Positions 1-8,330 are shown, counted from the first letter of the stretch. The stretch: 64,000 bases of DNA from Amycolatopsis keratiniphila subsp. keratiniphila (GCF_001620365.2 NZ_LQMT02000023.1:182329-246328); one strand, 5' to 3'. A program made the numbers and translations. Notes: a model not told the origin generated them from the letters alone.

Positions 1-1
1 T

Positions 2-319
2 GTGCTGACCGCCAACAACCTCCGCGACATCCCGACCGACATCGAGTCCGGCAAGCGCACCCTCGCCACCCGGCTCGGTGATGGCGGCACCCGACGGCTT
101 TACCTGACGCTGGTCGCCGTCCCGTACGTCGTGAGCGTGCTGCTCGCCTTCGTGACGCCGTGGGCGTTGCTGGGCCTGGTGACCGCTCCGTTGCTGCTGA
201 AGTCGGTCAAGGCCGTCGGTGGCGGCGCGCAGGGGCGGGCGCTGATCCCGGCGCTGCGGGACACCGGGTTCGCGATGCTGGGGTGGGCGGTGCTGAGCGC
301 GGTCGCGCTGGCGCTCTGA
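2..319 (+). CDS. menA: 1,4-dihydroxy-2-naphthoate polyprenyltransferase, C-terminal part
   Basis: This is the 3' end of a UbiA-type prenyltransferase; the start lies outside the window. MenA attaches the polyprenyl tail to 1,4-dihydroxy-2-naphthoate at the membrane in menaquinone synthesis. The fragment begins with a motif resembling the second UbiA Asp-rich motif (NNLRDIPTDIESGKRTLATR), which binds Mg-diphosphate. Hydrophobic helices and a typical UbiA end follow. About 105 of roughly 290 residues are present. The gene converges on the cysteine-lyase gene, and a 516-bp repeat-rich gap lies between them. I prefer MenA to other UbiA enzymes because menA lies near the ccs/hem genes in mycobacteria; the fragment alone does not prove the substrate. 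Confidence 0.85.
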   Translation: MLTANNLRDIPTDIESGKRTLATRLGDGGTRRLYLTLVAVPYVVSVLLAFVTPWALLGLVTAPLLLKSVKAVGGGAQGRALIPALRDTGFAMLGWAVLSAVALAL

Positions 320-438
320 GTTTGCTCCGGGACTGTCCGGATTTCGGGTCGTTTGGTGTGTTCACGCTGCTGTCACGAGTGGGCTGAAGGCTCCCTTCAC
401 GGACTGGGAACATGAGGCTCGGCTTGAGCGAAGGCGTA

Positions 439-532
439 ACTCGCGTGATCAGGCACGTAACTCGCGTGATTGAAGGCCGCACTCGAGTGTTCCGCCGCTG
501 ATCACGCGAGTTCCGGCTTCGATCACGTGAGT
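439..532. repeat. 21-bp periodic inverted array, copy A
   Basis: Half-sites related to ACTCGCGTGATC begin at 439, 460 and 481, exactly 21 bp apart. Inverted half-sites (GATCACGCGAGT type) begin at 500 and 521. The dyad centre is at 485.5. This copy resembles the reverse complements of copies B (15544) and E (63822), spacers included. It lies between the convergent genes menA and the cysteine lyase. Function is unknown. Confidence 0.85.
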
Positions 533-750
533 GCGGTACCAGGTCACACACCGTCGGCCACTGGCGCACTAACCAGACCGGCCTCGTTCGGGGGATGAAT
601 GGGCCGTTCATACCTTGAGTTTTTCGCTTCGAGGCACTATCTGTTGTGGTCCAGGAACGGTGCGGTCACCACATGTAGCTCACGTGGTAGCAAAGGTCCC
701 TTGCTCCCTTTGGTGATTCGGCGAACCTGAGGTAGACCCGCCCATCCGGC

Positions 751-803
751 GTTGCGAAAGCCACTTTCGCAACGCTGAAGGTTGCGAAAGTGGCTTTCGC
801 AAC
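751..803. terminator. bistable 23-bp perfect inverted repeat
   Basis: Two 23-nt arms (751-773 and 781-803) are exact reverse complements around a 7-nt loop GCTGAAG. Each arm is also a small hairpin: GTTGCGAAAG, 3 nt, CTTTCGCAAC. The DNA or RNA can therefore form one long stem or two short ones. It lies 33 bp past the stop of the minus-strand cysteine lyase gene, so a terminator role is plausible, although no U-tract follows. Confidence 0.7.
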
Positions 804-835
804 ACCCCCGAGAAGCGCCAGCCCGGCCGAGACCC

Positions 836-1918
836 TCAGGCCTCCGGAGCGAGCTTCCCGCTCGCCAAGAACTCCCGGTACTTGTCCAGATAAGGCGCGA
901 TGTCGATGTTCTTCTGCGCCAGCCAAGCATCGTCGTAGTACGTATTCGCGTACCGCTCGCCGCCATCGCACAGCAGCGTGACGACACTGCCCGCCTGCCC
1001 CTCCGACACCATCCGCGAGATCAGCGTGAACGCGCCGAAGAGGTTCGTCCCGGTCGAGCCGCCCGCCCAGTGCCCGGTCCGCTCGCGCAGCACGCGGATG
1101 GCCGCCAGCGAAGCGGCGTCCGGCACCTGGAGCATCTCGTCGATCACGCCGGGCACGAACGACGGTTCGACGCGCGGCCGCCCGATGCCCTCGATCCGCG
1201 ACGGCATGCCGGTGCTGTAGTCGAGCGCCCCGGTCTGCCAGGCGCCGAAGAACGACGAGTTCTCCGGGTCGACGACGGCGATCTTCGTGGTGTGCCGCTT
1301 GTAGCGCACGTAGCGGCCGAAGGTGGCGCTCGTGCCGCCGGTCCCGGCGCCGACGACGATCCATGTCGGCACGGGGTGCCGCTCGGACTGCATCTGCGCG
1401 TACACGGATTCGGCGATGTTGTTGTTCCCGCGCCAGTCCGTCGCGCGCTCGGCGTAGGTGAACTGGTCGAGGTAGTGGCCGTTGCACTCCGCGGCGAGCC
1501 GCTCGGCCTCCGGGTACATGTCCGGGGCGCGGTCGACGTAGTGGCATTCGCCGCCGTAGAACTCGATGAGCGCGATCTTCTCCGGCGACGTGCTGCGCGG
1601 CACCACGGTGATGAACCGCAGCCCCAGCATCCGCGCGAAGTACGCCTCCGAAACCGCGGTCGAGCCGCTGGACGCCTCGACGAGCACGGTGTCCTGCCCG
1701 ATCTGGCCGTTCACCAGGCCGTACAGGAACAGCGAACGCGCGAGCCGGTGCTTGAGCGAGCCGGTCGGGTGGACGGACTCGTCCTTCAGGTAAAGATCGA
1801 TGCCCCACTCGGCGGGCAACGGGAAGACGTGCAGGTGCGTGTCGGCGCTGCGGTTCGCGTCGGCCTCGATGATGCGGACGGCTTCGCGAACCCAGCTCCG
1901 GCTGTGCAGACGGCTCAC
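836..1918 (-). CDS. PLP-dependent cysteine synthase family protein (Cds1-like)
   Basis: A fold-type II PLP enzyme of 360 residues. The Schiff-base lysine is expected at K56 in HPTGSLKHRLA. The substrate loop is VEASSGSTAVSEA and the phosphate-binding glycine loop is GAGTGGTSATFG. The closest named relative I know is mycobacterial Cds1 (Rv3684), an L-cysteine desulfhydrase releasing sulfide, pyruvate and ammonia. Cysteine synthase activity cannot be excluded from sequence. The GTG start overlaps the stop of the upstream DUF4229 gene by 4 nt (GTGA), so the two are probably co-translated. Confidence 0.8.
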   Translation of the reverse strand: MSRLHSRSWVREAVRIIEADANRSADTHLHVFPLPAEWGIDLYLKDESVHPTGSLKHRLARSLFLYGLVNGQIGQDTVLVEASSGSTAVSEAYFARMLGLRFITVVPRSTSPEKIALIEFYGGECHYVDRAPDMYPEAERLAAECNGHYLDQFTYAERATDWRGNNNIAESVYAQMQSERHPVPTWIVVGAGTGGTSATFGRYVRYKRHTTKIAVVDPENSSFFGAWQTGALDYSTGMPSRIEGIGRPRVEPSFVPGVIDEMLQVPDAASLAAIRVLRERTGHWAGGSTGTNLFGAFTLISRMVSEGQAGSVVTLLCDGGERYANTYYDDAWLAQKNIDIAPYLDKYREFLASGKLAPEA

Positions 1919-2193
1919 GCGGCGCCGTCCGCTCGGTCGCCGCGCAGCTGGGAGCGCAGTTCGGCACGGGCGCGAGCGCGCTTTTCGTTGCGGCGGGCGA
2001 GTCCGGCGGTCACGCGCGCGTTCAGCGGGCGGAACAGCAGCAGACCCAGCGGCAGCCCCACGACCAGGCCGATCAGCAACGCGACCAGCAGCGGGACGTT
2101 GACCAGCAGCAAGCCCCCCGCGATGACCCCGACCAGGACGAACCTGGCCAGCACGTACAGCGTCAGGTCACGGGGCAGGTGATTATCGCTCAC
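1915..2193 (-). CDS. DUF4229 family small membrane protein
   Basis: A 92-residue protein with two transmembrane segments (about residues 14-32 and 34-53). An Arg-rich basic tail follows (ARRNEKRARARAELRSQLRG) that probably lies in the cytoplasm. It fits DUF4229, an actinobacterial family of unknown function often found near menaquinone genes. The start is GTG, 11 nt after the Lrp-type regulator gene, and the stop overlaps the cysteine-lyase start by 4 nt. The three genes look like one operon. No function can be assigned. Confidence 0.75.
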   Translation of the reverse strand: MSDNHLPRDLTLYVLARFVLVGVIAGGLLLVNVPLLVALLIGLVVGLPLGLLLFRPLNARVTAGLARRNEKRARARAELRSQLRGDRADGAA

Positions 2194-2204
2194 ATCAACG
2201 CAGG

Positions 2205-2678
2205 CTACGCGTCGCCGTTGCGGCCCTCGTCCAGGCCCGCGTTGTTGGGCCGCCCTTCGAAGCGGGTGGAGAGCACGACGGTGGTGTTCGTCCGGCCGAC
2301 GCCGGGGATCCGCCGCAGCCTGCCGAGCGTCTTCTCCAGATCGTCGACGGTCGCCACCCGCACCTTGACGACGAAGGCTTCGTCACCCGCGACGGCGTAG
2401 CAGCTTTCGACCTCGTCCAGTGCCCCGAGTGCCTCCGCGACGTCGTCCTCGGTCGCGGTGTCGGTGGGGTGGATGCCGACCAGCGCCGTCACCCCGAGTC
2501 CGACCGTGTTGGGGTCGACCATGGCGTGGTAACCGGTGATCACGCCGGCGGCTTCGAGCTTGCCGACCCGCTCGTGCACTGATGAAGCCGAGAGCCCGAC
2601 AGACCGGCCGAGGTCGGCGTAGGTAGCCCGCCCGTTCTCCCGCAATGCCGCGATGATCTTCCGATCCACCTGGTCCAC
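2205..2678 (-). CDS. Lrp/AsnC family transcriptional regulator
   Basis: 157 residues. The N-terminal winged HTH (about 1-50, with LSASSVHERVGKLEAAGVI as the recognition region) is followed by a RAM/AsnC ligand-binding domain (about 65-145). Family members are feast/famine regulators that sense amino acids and assemble as octamers. It is the first gene of a minus-strand unit with DUF4229 and the cysteine lyase. An amino acid such as cysteine is a reasonable but unproven effector. The GTG start is set by the conserved beginning MDQVDRKIIAALRENGR. Confidence 0.88.
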   Translation of the reverse strand: MDQVDRKIIAALRENGRATYADLGRSVGLSASSVHERVGKLEAAGVITGYHAMVDPNTVGLGVTALVGIHPTDTATEDDVAEALGALDEVESCYAVAGDEAFVVKVRVATVDDLEKTLGRLRRIPGVGRTNTTVVLSTRFEGRPNNAGLDEGRNGDA

Positions 2679-2782
2679 CGCTACACCTTAGGTGCCACGC
2701 CCCGATTCGCGAGATCAGGGCGCGTTTTCATACATCCGTGACAAGACCGGGCCTCGATCCACGCATGTCGCGGTTGTCGGTT

Positions 2783-2811
2783 TTGACCTTTAAGGGCTCT
2801 TTACCTATGGA
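2783..2811 (+). promoter_or_regulatory. candidate promoter of bldC
   Basis: TTGACC at 2783-2788 and TATGGA at 2806-2811 are 17 bp apart, about 115 bp upstream of bldC. This is a fair match to a housekeeping sigma-70 promoter. It was found by eye only. Confidence 0.4.
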
Positions 2812-2925
2812 CAACCGTTCGAGTACCTGACGGGTGAGATGCAACGATTGCCGTGTTGGCTACCCGGCACGACGGGCATCGGACCCGCCTCCGGTTTAGC
2901 ACCGAAACCGTGAAGGAGGCGGAAA

Positions 2926-3138
2926 ATGACCGCGACCATGGGCGGAAGGTTGCTCACCCCCGGCGAAGTGGCGGCCCTGTTCCGGGTCGACCCCAAGACC
3001 GTGACCCGCTGGGCGACCGCGGGCCGGATCGGCTCGATCCGCACTCCCGGCGGGCACCGCCGGTTCCGTGAGGCCGAGGTGAACGAGCTCCTCGCCGAGC
3101 TGACCACCGACGCCAGCGAGCCCACTCGCAAGGTCTGA
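2926..3138 (+). CDS. bldC: BldC-type MerR-like DNA-binding protein
   Basis: 70 residues consisting of little more than a MerR-type winged helix: LLTPGEVAALFRVDPKTVTRW, then SIRTPGGHRRFREAEV. This is the BldC signature. In Streptomyces, BldC binds direct repeats cooperatively in head-to-tail oligomers and delays entry into development. It lacks the coiled coil and effector domain of true MerR proteins. An AAGGAGG ribosome binding site at about 2912-2918 supports the ATG start. The 60-residue membrane protein gene follows on the same strand about 150 bp later. Confidence 0.9.
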   Translation: MTATMGGRLLTPGEVAALFRVDPKTVTRWATAGRIGSIRTPGGHRRFREAEVNELLAELTTDASEPTRKV

Positions 3139-3287
3139 CCAGGCATTTCCCCTAAAAAGGACTCCAGTGACGAAGGGCTCGTAACCGCCCTTCGTCACAT
3201 TGGGGTATCCATGAGTCCCCCCGCGCGCGGCAAAGAGGCTAGCCTCGTGGGACTGAGCAACGTCCTCCACGCGGAAAGGGACCGAGC

Positions 3288-3470
3288 ATGATCTATCTGC
3301 TCGCGGCCATCGGAGCGCTCACCGTCGCCGTGGTGTTGTGGCGCGCGTTCGGGATCGAGCGTGTCGGGGTGCCCTCGTCGCGACCGACACTGGCCCCGGA
3401 CGACGACCCCGACTTCCTGCGCAAGCTCGGTGAGCAGCAGCGCAAAGGTAAAGACGAGGACAAAGAGTAA
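3288..3470 (+). CDS. small single-pass membrane protein
   Basis: 60 residues: one N-terminal transmembrane helix (about 1-18, MIYLLAAIGALTVAVVLW) and a charged cytoplasmic tail ending in KGKDEDKE. GGAAAGGGA lies upstream of the ATG. The gene ends 3 bp before the stop of the convergent ParA-like gene. It is not recognised as a named family. Proper codon use and a ribosome binding site make it likely real. Confidence 0.65.
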   Translation: MIYLLAAIGALTVAVVLWRAFGIERVGVPSSRPTLAPDDDPDFLRKLGEQQRKGKDEDKE

Positions 3471-3473
3471 AGA

Positions 3474-4787
3474 CTAGGGCTGGATCGGCTGGTACTGCTG
3501 GCCGCCGAAGCCGTCCGCGACGGTGGCCGCCAGTTCCAGCAACGCCAGCCGCGTGTCCTCGCCGAGCCGGTCCAGTTCGATCTCCGCGCCCTCTTCCAGG
3601 TGCGGGTCGAACGGGATGCGGCACACCGAACGGACACGCGCGCCGAAATGCGCGGAGAGCTTGTCGAGATCGACCGAGCCGCCCTTCGGCCGCACCGAGT
3701 TGATCACCGCGACGGACCGTTTGACCAGGTCGCCGTAGCCGTGCGCCTCCAGCCAGTCGAGCGTGGCCGACGCACTGCGCGCCCCGTCGACGGAGCCGGA
3801 CGAGACCACCACGAGCGCGTCCGCGACGTCCAGGACGCCCTTCATCGCCGAGTGCATCAAACCGGTCCCGCAGTCGGTGAGCACGATGTTGTAGAAGTGC
3901 TCCAGCAGGTTGACCGTGCGCCGGTAGTCGTCCTCGGAGAAGGCCTCCGAAACCGCCGGGTCCTGCTCGCTCGCGAGGATCTCCAGCCTGCTCCCGCCCT
4001 GCGACGTGTACGAGCGGACGTCGCTGTACCTGGTGATCTTGTCCGCGTCCCGCAGCAGATGCCGCACGGTCGCCGTGGTCTCGATCGGGATCTTCTGCGA
4101 CAGCGTGCCGCGGTCCGGGTTCGCGTCGACGGCGACCACCCGGTCCCCGCGCAGCGACGCGAACGTCGAGCCCAGCGTGGTCGTCGTGGTGGTCTTGCCG
4201 ACGCCGCCCTTGAGGCTCAGCATCGCGATCTTGTAGCACCCGCGCAGCGGCTGGTTGATCTGCGCGATCAGTTCGCGTTTGCGCGTGTCCTTGGGGCTCT
4301 CCCCCGGGTTGACGAGCTTTCCGGTGCCCACGTAGAGCGCCTTGCGCCAGCCCGACTGCGGCTTGCGCTTCTGCGGCTTCACCAGGCTCGCGGTGGCGAG
4401 TTCGTCCGGGAGCGCGTGCCTGCCCTGCGGCTGCGGAAGCCCCGGCACCGCCTGCTGCTGCGGCGGCGGCGCGTACTGCTGCTGAGGCGGCGGGTACTGG
4501 GCAGCCTGCTGCGGCTGAGGGTGCAACGGCGGCAGGTTCTGGTCGTAGGGCTGCTGATACTGCTGCCCTTGCGAAGGCTGCGGCAGCGGCGGAGCGGGCT
4601 GCTGCTGCGGGTACTGGCCCTGCTGCGGGTACTGCGGCTGGACGACCTGGGTCGGCTCGGCCTCGAAACCACTCGCGGCCGGATGCGGCGCCGAGTCCGT
4701 CCTGTCCTCGGAGAACATCTCCGAGGGCTGGGCGCTCTCGGTCGGTTCGGGGTGGCCAGGAGCCGATTCTTCGCTGGGTCCGGTCAC
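3474..4787 (-). CDS. ParA/MinD-like ATPase with Pro/Gln-rich N-terminus
   Basis: 437 residues. Residues 45-125 are a low-complexity Pro/Gln/Tyr-rich region. A basic segment (KPQKRKPQSGWRKALY) leads into a deviant Walker A P-loop near 193-200 (KGGVGKTTTT), with VVAVDANPDRGTL and IVLTDCGTGL as the next switch motifs. The layout resembles the ATPases accompanying actinobacterial type VII secretion (EspI-like) more than plasmid or chromosome ParA, and no parB is adjacent. No WXG100 or ESX gene lies in the window, so a secretion role is only a suggestion. The gene is 79 bp downstream of ccsB on the same strand. Confidence 0.75.
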   Translation of the reverse strand: MTGPSEESAPGHPEPTESAQPSEMFSEDRTDSAPHPAASGFEAEPTQVVQPQYPQQGQYPQQQPAPPLPQPSQGQQYQQPYDQNLPPLHPQPQQAAQYPPPQQQYAPPPQQQAVPGLPQPQGRHALPDELATASLVKPQKRKPQSGWRKALYVGTGKLVNPGESPKDTRKRELIAQINQPLRGCYKIAMLSLKGGVGKTTTTTTLGSTFASLRGDRVVAVDANPDRGTLSQKIPIETTATVRHLLRDADKITRYSDVRSYTSQGGSRLEILASEQDPAVSEAFSEDDYRRTVNLLEHFYNIVLTDCGTGLMHSAMKGVLDVADALVVVSSGSVDGARSASATLDWLEAHGYGDLVKRSVAVINSVRPKGGSVDLDKLSAHFGARVRSVCRIPFDPHLEEGAEIELDRLGEDTRLALLELAATVADGFGGQQYQPIQP

Positions 4788-4866
4788 CGCTGAATTCCTC
4801 CTCCGCGCACGTCTTCCCCCATTACCTCAGTATTGACGGTAGCCGGGTCGCGCGCAGCGGCGACGG

Positions 4867-5838
4867 TCAGCCCCCGGCGTAGGAGTGCAGCCCCGACGTC
4901 ACCAGGTTCACGAAGAACATGTTGAAGATCGTCGCGGAGAAGCCGACGATGTTGATGATCGCGGCCCGCTTCCCGCGCCAGCCCGCGGTGGCACGGGAGT
5001 GGAGGTACGCCGCGTAGACGACCCACGCCACGAAGGCGACGGTCTCCTTCGGGTCCCAGCCCCAGAACCGGCCCCACGCCGCCTCGGCCCACACCGCGCC
5101 GCAGAGCACGCCGAAGGTGAAGATCGGGAAGGCGAAGATGGTGGTGCGGTAGGCGATGCGGTCGAGCACGTCCGCGGCGGGCAGCTTCGGGGCGAACTTG
5201 GCGAACTTCGCCGGGTTGTCGTCGTGCGCGGCGCGGAAGAGGTAAAGGACGCTCGCGACGCCGGGCACCAGGAAGACGCCCGAGCCGATGATCGCCGCGG
5301 AGACGTGGATGATCAGCCAGTACGACTGGAGCGCGGGCTGCACCGGCGCGGCCGTCGTGTACAGCATCGTGCCGTTGACGAACATCAGGATCACGACCGG
5401 CAGCAGCAGGAAGCCGGTGAGGTGGCGGACCGGGAACTTCCGCATGATGACGAGCCAGGTCACGACGGCGATGAAGGTCGTGGCCATGCCGTATTCGTAG
5501 AGGTTGCCCCACGGCGCGCGGTGCACGGCGAATCCGCGCAGCACGATCGCGGCCAGGTGCAGCAGCGCGGCGAGCACCAGCAGCGCGGCGCCCATACGGC
5601 CGATGCGCTCGGGGCGGCCGACCTCGCGCGGCGTCTCGACGGGCGTCCCGTAGGCAGGCGGCGGACCGCCCGCGCCGACCAGTTCGCGGGCCTTCTGCTT
5701 GCTGCGTTCCGCCGCGAGACGGCCCTTCGCGCCGAAGCCCTGCTCGATGAGGGCGAACATCAGCGCGAGGACGTAGATCGCCGCCGCGGTGGTGTAGGAG
5801 TAGTCGCTGTACTGGGACAGCGTCTCGTTGATCGGCAT
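4867..5838 (-). CDS. ccsB: cytochrome c biogenesis protein CcsB (heme-handling, CcsA/ResC family)
   Basis: A 323-residue polytopic membrane protein of the system II cytochrome c synthase. It carries the WWD heme-binding motif at about 250-265 (WAEAAWGRFWGWDPKET). Conserved histidines that can ligate heme lie before and after it (H178 in IIHVS, H280 in AYLHSRA). Together with ResB it moves heme outward and attaches it to apocytochrome c. The start lies 5 nt after the resB stop. The family is named CcsA or CcsB in different systems. It is the last gene of the ccs part of the operon. Confidence 0.92.
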   Translation of the reverse strand: MPINETLSQYSDYSYTTAAAIYVLALMFALIEQGFGAKGRLAAERSKQKARELVGAGGPPPAYGTPVETPREVGRPERIGRMGAALLVLAALLHLAAIVLRGFAVHRAPWGNLYEYGMATTFIAVVTWLVIMRKFPVRHLTGFLLLPVVILMFVNGTMLYTTAAPVQPALQSYWLIIHVSAAIIGSGVFLVPGVASVLYLFRAAHDDNPAKFAKFAPKLPAADVLDRIAYRTTIFAFPIFTFGVLCGAVWAEAAWGRFWGWDPKETVAFVAWVVYAAYLHSRATAGWRGKRAAIINIVGFSATIFNMFFVNLVTSGLHSYAGG

Positions 5839-5843
5839 GACCT

Positions 5844-7424
5844 CTAGTTGCCTCTCTGCCCCTGGACCAGCTTGTCGCTGATCCGCTGGAACTCTTCGCC
5901 GTAGCCCGCCTGATCGGTGCGCGCCAGCCCGGCGACCTCGATCACGGTACCCGTCTCACCTTCACGCGCCGGGGTCACCCGCACCCACACCCGGCGCCGT
6001 TTGACCAGCAGTGATCCCGCCAGCCCGATCAGCATCGCGACCGCGCAGACCAGCACCCAGCCCTGCACGGGGTCGTGCGAGACCTGGATGGCGACCCATT
6101 CCTGGACACCGTCGAAGCGGACCTTCGTGCCGTCGTCCAGCACGGTCTCCTGACCCTGGTCCAGGTTCTGCCGGGTGAGCTTCTTGAGCCTGCCGTCCGC
6201 GACGAGCGACTGGTCGATCTGGAAGATCGACTGCCCGCGGCCCGCGTCGAGGCCGAGGTCGCCGCGGTAGATGTCGACGGCCACCGCCGGCTTGTTCGCC
6301 TCGGGCCGCGACGACGTGAGCACGTTGCCGTGCAGGAACGCGGTCGGGGCGAGCAGACCGGTGATCGCGAGCTGCCGGGTGCGGCGTTCGATCGGGTCGG
6401 CGATGCCCGGCTGGTCGATCTTGGTCGCGCCTTCGGAGAGCTTCGTCGGCTCGTCGGCGGGACGCCACGGCGTGATGTTGGTGCGCACGGTGCCGTCGGG
6501 GAAGGTCACCGTGAACTTCGGGGAGTAACCGAAGTTCAGCAGGTAGACGCGGTCGCCCGCGGTACGCAGCGGCGAGTTGACCTCGAGCCCGTACGGCTTC
6601 CACGCGCCGGTCTGCAGGTCTTCGCCGGACTGGTACTCCATGTTGGAGTGGTAGTAGTTCGCCTGCCCGTTCTCGGTGTAGCGCGCCTCGAAGTCCTTCA
6701 GGCGGATGCAGAACCCGTTGAGGTCGGTGCCGTCGACGCGCAGCCCGGCGTTGAAGGTGTCGTAGCCGAGGATGCCGGAGTTGCACCACGGGCTGCCGTC
6801 GGCTTGGACGATGACCTGGCCTTCGTAACCGAACATCTTGCCCAGCGCGAAGAAGATGATCAGGCCGAGCATGCCGAAGTGGAAGACGAGGTTGCCGGTC
6901 TCGCGGAGGTATCCGCGTTCGGCGGAGATGCTTCGGCTTCCGTCGGCCTCTTCGCGTTCGACGCGGCGCCAGCCTTTGAGCAGCGTGTGCGTGTCCGTCA
7001 TGACCGTCTCGGGCGTCCGGTCGGTCGTGGTGGACACGTGATGCGGCATCCGCGAGAGCTTGCGCGGCGTGAGCACCGGCTTCGCGCGCATCGCCTTCGC
7101 GTACTCGAAGCTGCGCGGCGCGAGACAGCCGATGAGCGAGACCATCAGCAGGATGTAGATCGCCGAGAACCAGACGCTGCCGTAGACCTCGAAGAACTGC
7201 AAGCGGTCGAGCAGTTCGCCCCACCAGCCGTGCGCGGCGATGTACTCGTCGGTCTTGGCGACGTTGAGGTTCCGTTGCGGCAGCAGGGCGCCGGGCATCG
7301 CGGCGAGCGCGAGCAGGAACAGCAGCACCAGTGCGGTGCGCATCGACGTCAGACCGCGCCAGGTGTTGCGCAGGAAGGCGAGGACGCGCTTCAACGGCGT
7401 CTGACGGTATTCGGTGGTGGTCAC
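5844..7424 (-). CDS. resB: cytochrome c biogenesis protein ResB
   Basis: 526 residues. N-terminal transmembrane segments (near LRNTWRGLTSMRTALVLLFL and SAIYILLMVSLIGCLAPR) precede a large extracytoplasmic domain, and a final helix lies near the C-terminus. This is the ResB/Ccs1 topology; ResB and CcsB form the heme-delivering synthase. The frame stays open far upstream, but the chosen GTG at 7424 overlaps the ccdA stop by 4 nt (GTGA) and begins with MTTTEYRQTPLKR. The longer reading would only translate ccdA in another frame. Confidence 0.9.
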   Translation of the reverse strand: MTTTEYRQTPLKRVLAFLRNTWRGLTSMRTALVLLFLLALAAMPGALLPQRNLNVAKTDEYIAAHGWWGELLDRLQFFEVYGSVWFSAIYILLMVSLIGCLAPRSFEYAKAMRAKPVLTPRKLSRMPHHVSTTTDRTPETVMTDTHTLLKGWRRVEREEADGSRSISAERGYLRETGNLVFHFGMLGLIIFFALGKMFGYEGQVIVQADGSPWCNSGILGYDTFNAGLRVDGTDLNGFCIRLKDFEARYTENGQANYYHSNMEYQSGEDLQTGAWKPYGLEVNSPLRTAGDRVYLLNFGYSPKFTVTFPDGTVRTNITPWRPADEPTKLSEGATKIDQPGIADPIERRTRQLAITGLLAPTAFLHGNVLTSSRPEANKPAVAVDIYRGDLGLDAGRGQSIFQIDQSLVADGRLKKLTRQNLDQGQETVLDDGTKVRFDGVQEWVAIQVSHDPVQGWVLVCAVAMLIGLAGSLLVKRRRVWVRVTPAREGETGTVIEVAGLARTDQAGYGEEFQRISDKLVQGQRGN

Positions 7425-8194
7425 AAGGGCAGCCTGATGTCGGTCACGAGGGTGTTCCTGATCCAGCCGGTCATGTCGCCCCACAGCCCGGTCACCAGCA
7501 GGACGCCGACGACCAGCAGCAGGACGCCGCCGAAGACCTGCACCTGACGGCCGTGGCGGCGCAGCCAGTCGGTGGCGCGGACGGCCCAGCGGGCGCCGAA
7601 CGCGATGAGGAGGAACGGCAGGCCGAGGCCGAGGCAGTAGACCAGGATCAGCACGTAGCCACGCGCCGCCGCGCCGCCGGTGGCGCTGGCCATGGACATC
7701 ACCGCGGACAGCGTCGGCCCGATGCACGGCGTCCAGCCGAGCCCGAACACCGCCCCGAGCACCGGCGCGCCCCACAGTCCGCCGCGCGGCACGTGATGCG
7801 AACGGAACTCGCGCTGCAGCCCCGGGATCCAGCCGAGGAAGACCAGCGCCATCGCGATCGTCAGCACGCCGCCGAGGCGCTGGATGAGGTCCATGTTGAG
7901 CGCGACGACGTCGGCGATCCACACCAGCGTCCCCAGCGTCACCACGAAGACGACGGTGAACCCGAGCACGAACAGCGCCGCCGCGCCGACGACGGCGTAA
8001 CGGCCCTTCTTGCGCTCCTCGTCGGCGCTGACCGCGGGGGCGTCCGCGCCGACCAGCGCAGCCAGGTACGCGAGATACCCGGGCACCAGCGGCACGACGC
8101 ACGGCGACGCGAAGGAGATCGTCCCGGCCAGCAGCGCCACACCCGCCGCGAGCAGCAGTGGCCCGGAGAGCGCCAGCTCGGTAACACCGTTCAC
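7421..8194 (-). CDS. ccdA: CcdA-type thiol-disulfide interchange membrane protein
   Basis: About 257 residues with six transmembrane helices of the DsbD/CcdA type. The two redox cysteines lie in SFASPCVVPLVPGYL and GLGWTPCIGPTLS. CcdA carries electrons from cytoplasmic thioredoxin across the membrane so that the TlpA/ResA partner can reduce apocytochrome CXXCH motifs. I chose the GTG at 8194 (VNGVTELALSGP) because residues before it look non-homologous; a start at 8263 is possible. No clear ribosome binding site is seen. Confidence 0.88.
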   Translation of the reverse strand: MNGVTELALSGPLLLAAGVALLAGTISFASPCVVPLVPGYLAYLAALVGADAPAVSADEERKKGRYAVVGAAALFVLGFTVVFVVTLGTLVWIADVVALNMDLIQRLGGVLTIAMALVFLGWIPGLQREFRSHHVPRGGLWGAPVLGAVFGLGWTPCIGPTLSAVMSMASATGGAAARGYVLILVYCLGLGLPFLLIAFGARWAVRATDWLRRHGRQVQVFGGVLLLVVGVLLVTGLWGDMTGWIRNTLVTDIRLPL

Positions 8195-8288
8195 GCAAAG
8201 GAGCGTAGGCAGTGTGGTCGGAGTGAAAGCGCCGGGGCTGGCCCAACGGGACCTACGTCGCACCCGGTCAGGACCTTGGTCCCGGTGG

Positions 8289-8322
8289 GCGGATCGCGTT
8301 TAGCGGGCTAAACGCGATCCGC
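8289..8322. terminator. 16-bp perfect hairpin between tlpA and ccdA
   Basis: Arms at 8289-8304 and 8307-8322 (GCGGATCGCGTTTAGC) pair perfectly around a 2-nt loop. It lies 8 bp past the tlpA stop and about 95 bp before ccdA. No U-tract follows. It may end or attenuate the hemL-tlpA transcript, or stabilise its 3' end. Confidence 0.65.
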
Positions 8323-8330
8323 GCGTTGGG

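Larger units (their letters stand above)
320..835. other. 516-bp convergent intergenic island made of repeats
   Basis: There is no credible gene between the stops of menA and the cysteine lyase. The stretch holds a fragment of the TGAAnG hairpin family near 383-402, the periodic array at 439-532, a short hairpin near 595-612 (ATGAAtgggccgTTCAT), a weak dyad at about 665-715 and a perfect double hairpin at 751-803. Open frames crossing it are shadows of the repeats. Confidence 0.8.

Noticed and set aside
782..2182. Long plus-strand open frames opposite the cysteine lyase and others like it through the window
   Set aside because: High GC leaves antisense frames open. They lack families, ribosome binding sites and sensible composition.
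3474..4787. ParA-like ATPase as part of a plasmid or chromosome partition system or origin
   Set aside because: No parB, parS cluster or dnaA is near, and the long Pro/Gln N-terminus does not fit ParA.
5844..8246. An 800-residue fusion of ccdA shadow and ResB
   Set aside because: The first part has no homology and overlaps ccdA out of frame. The GTG at 7424 with a 4-nt overlap is the natural start.
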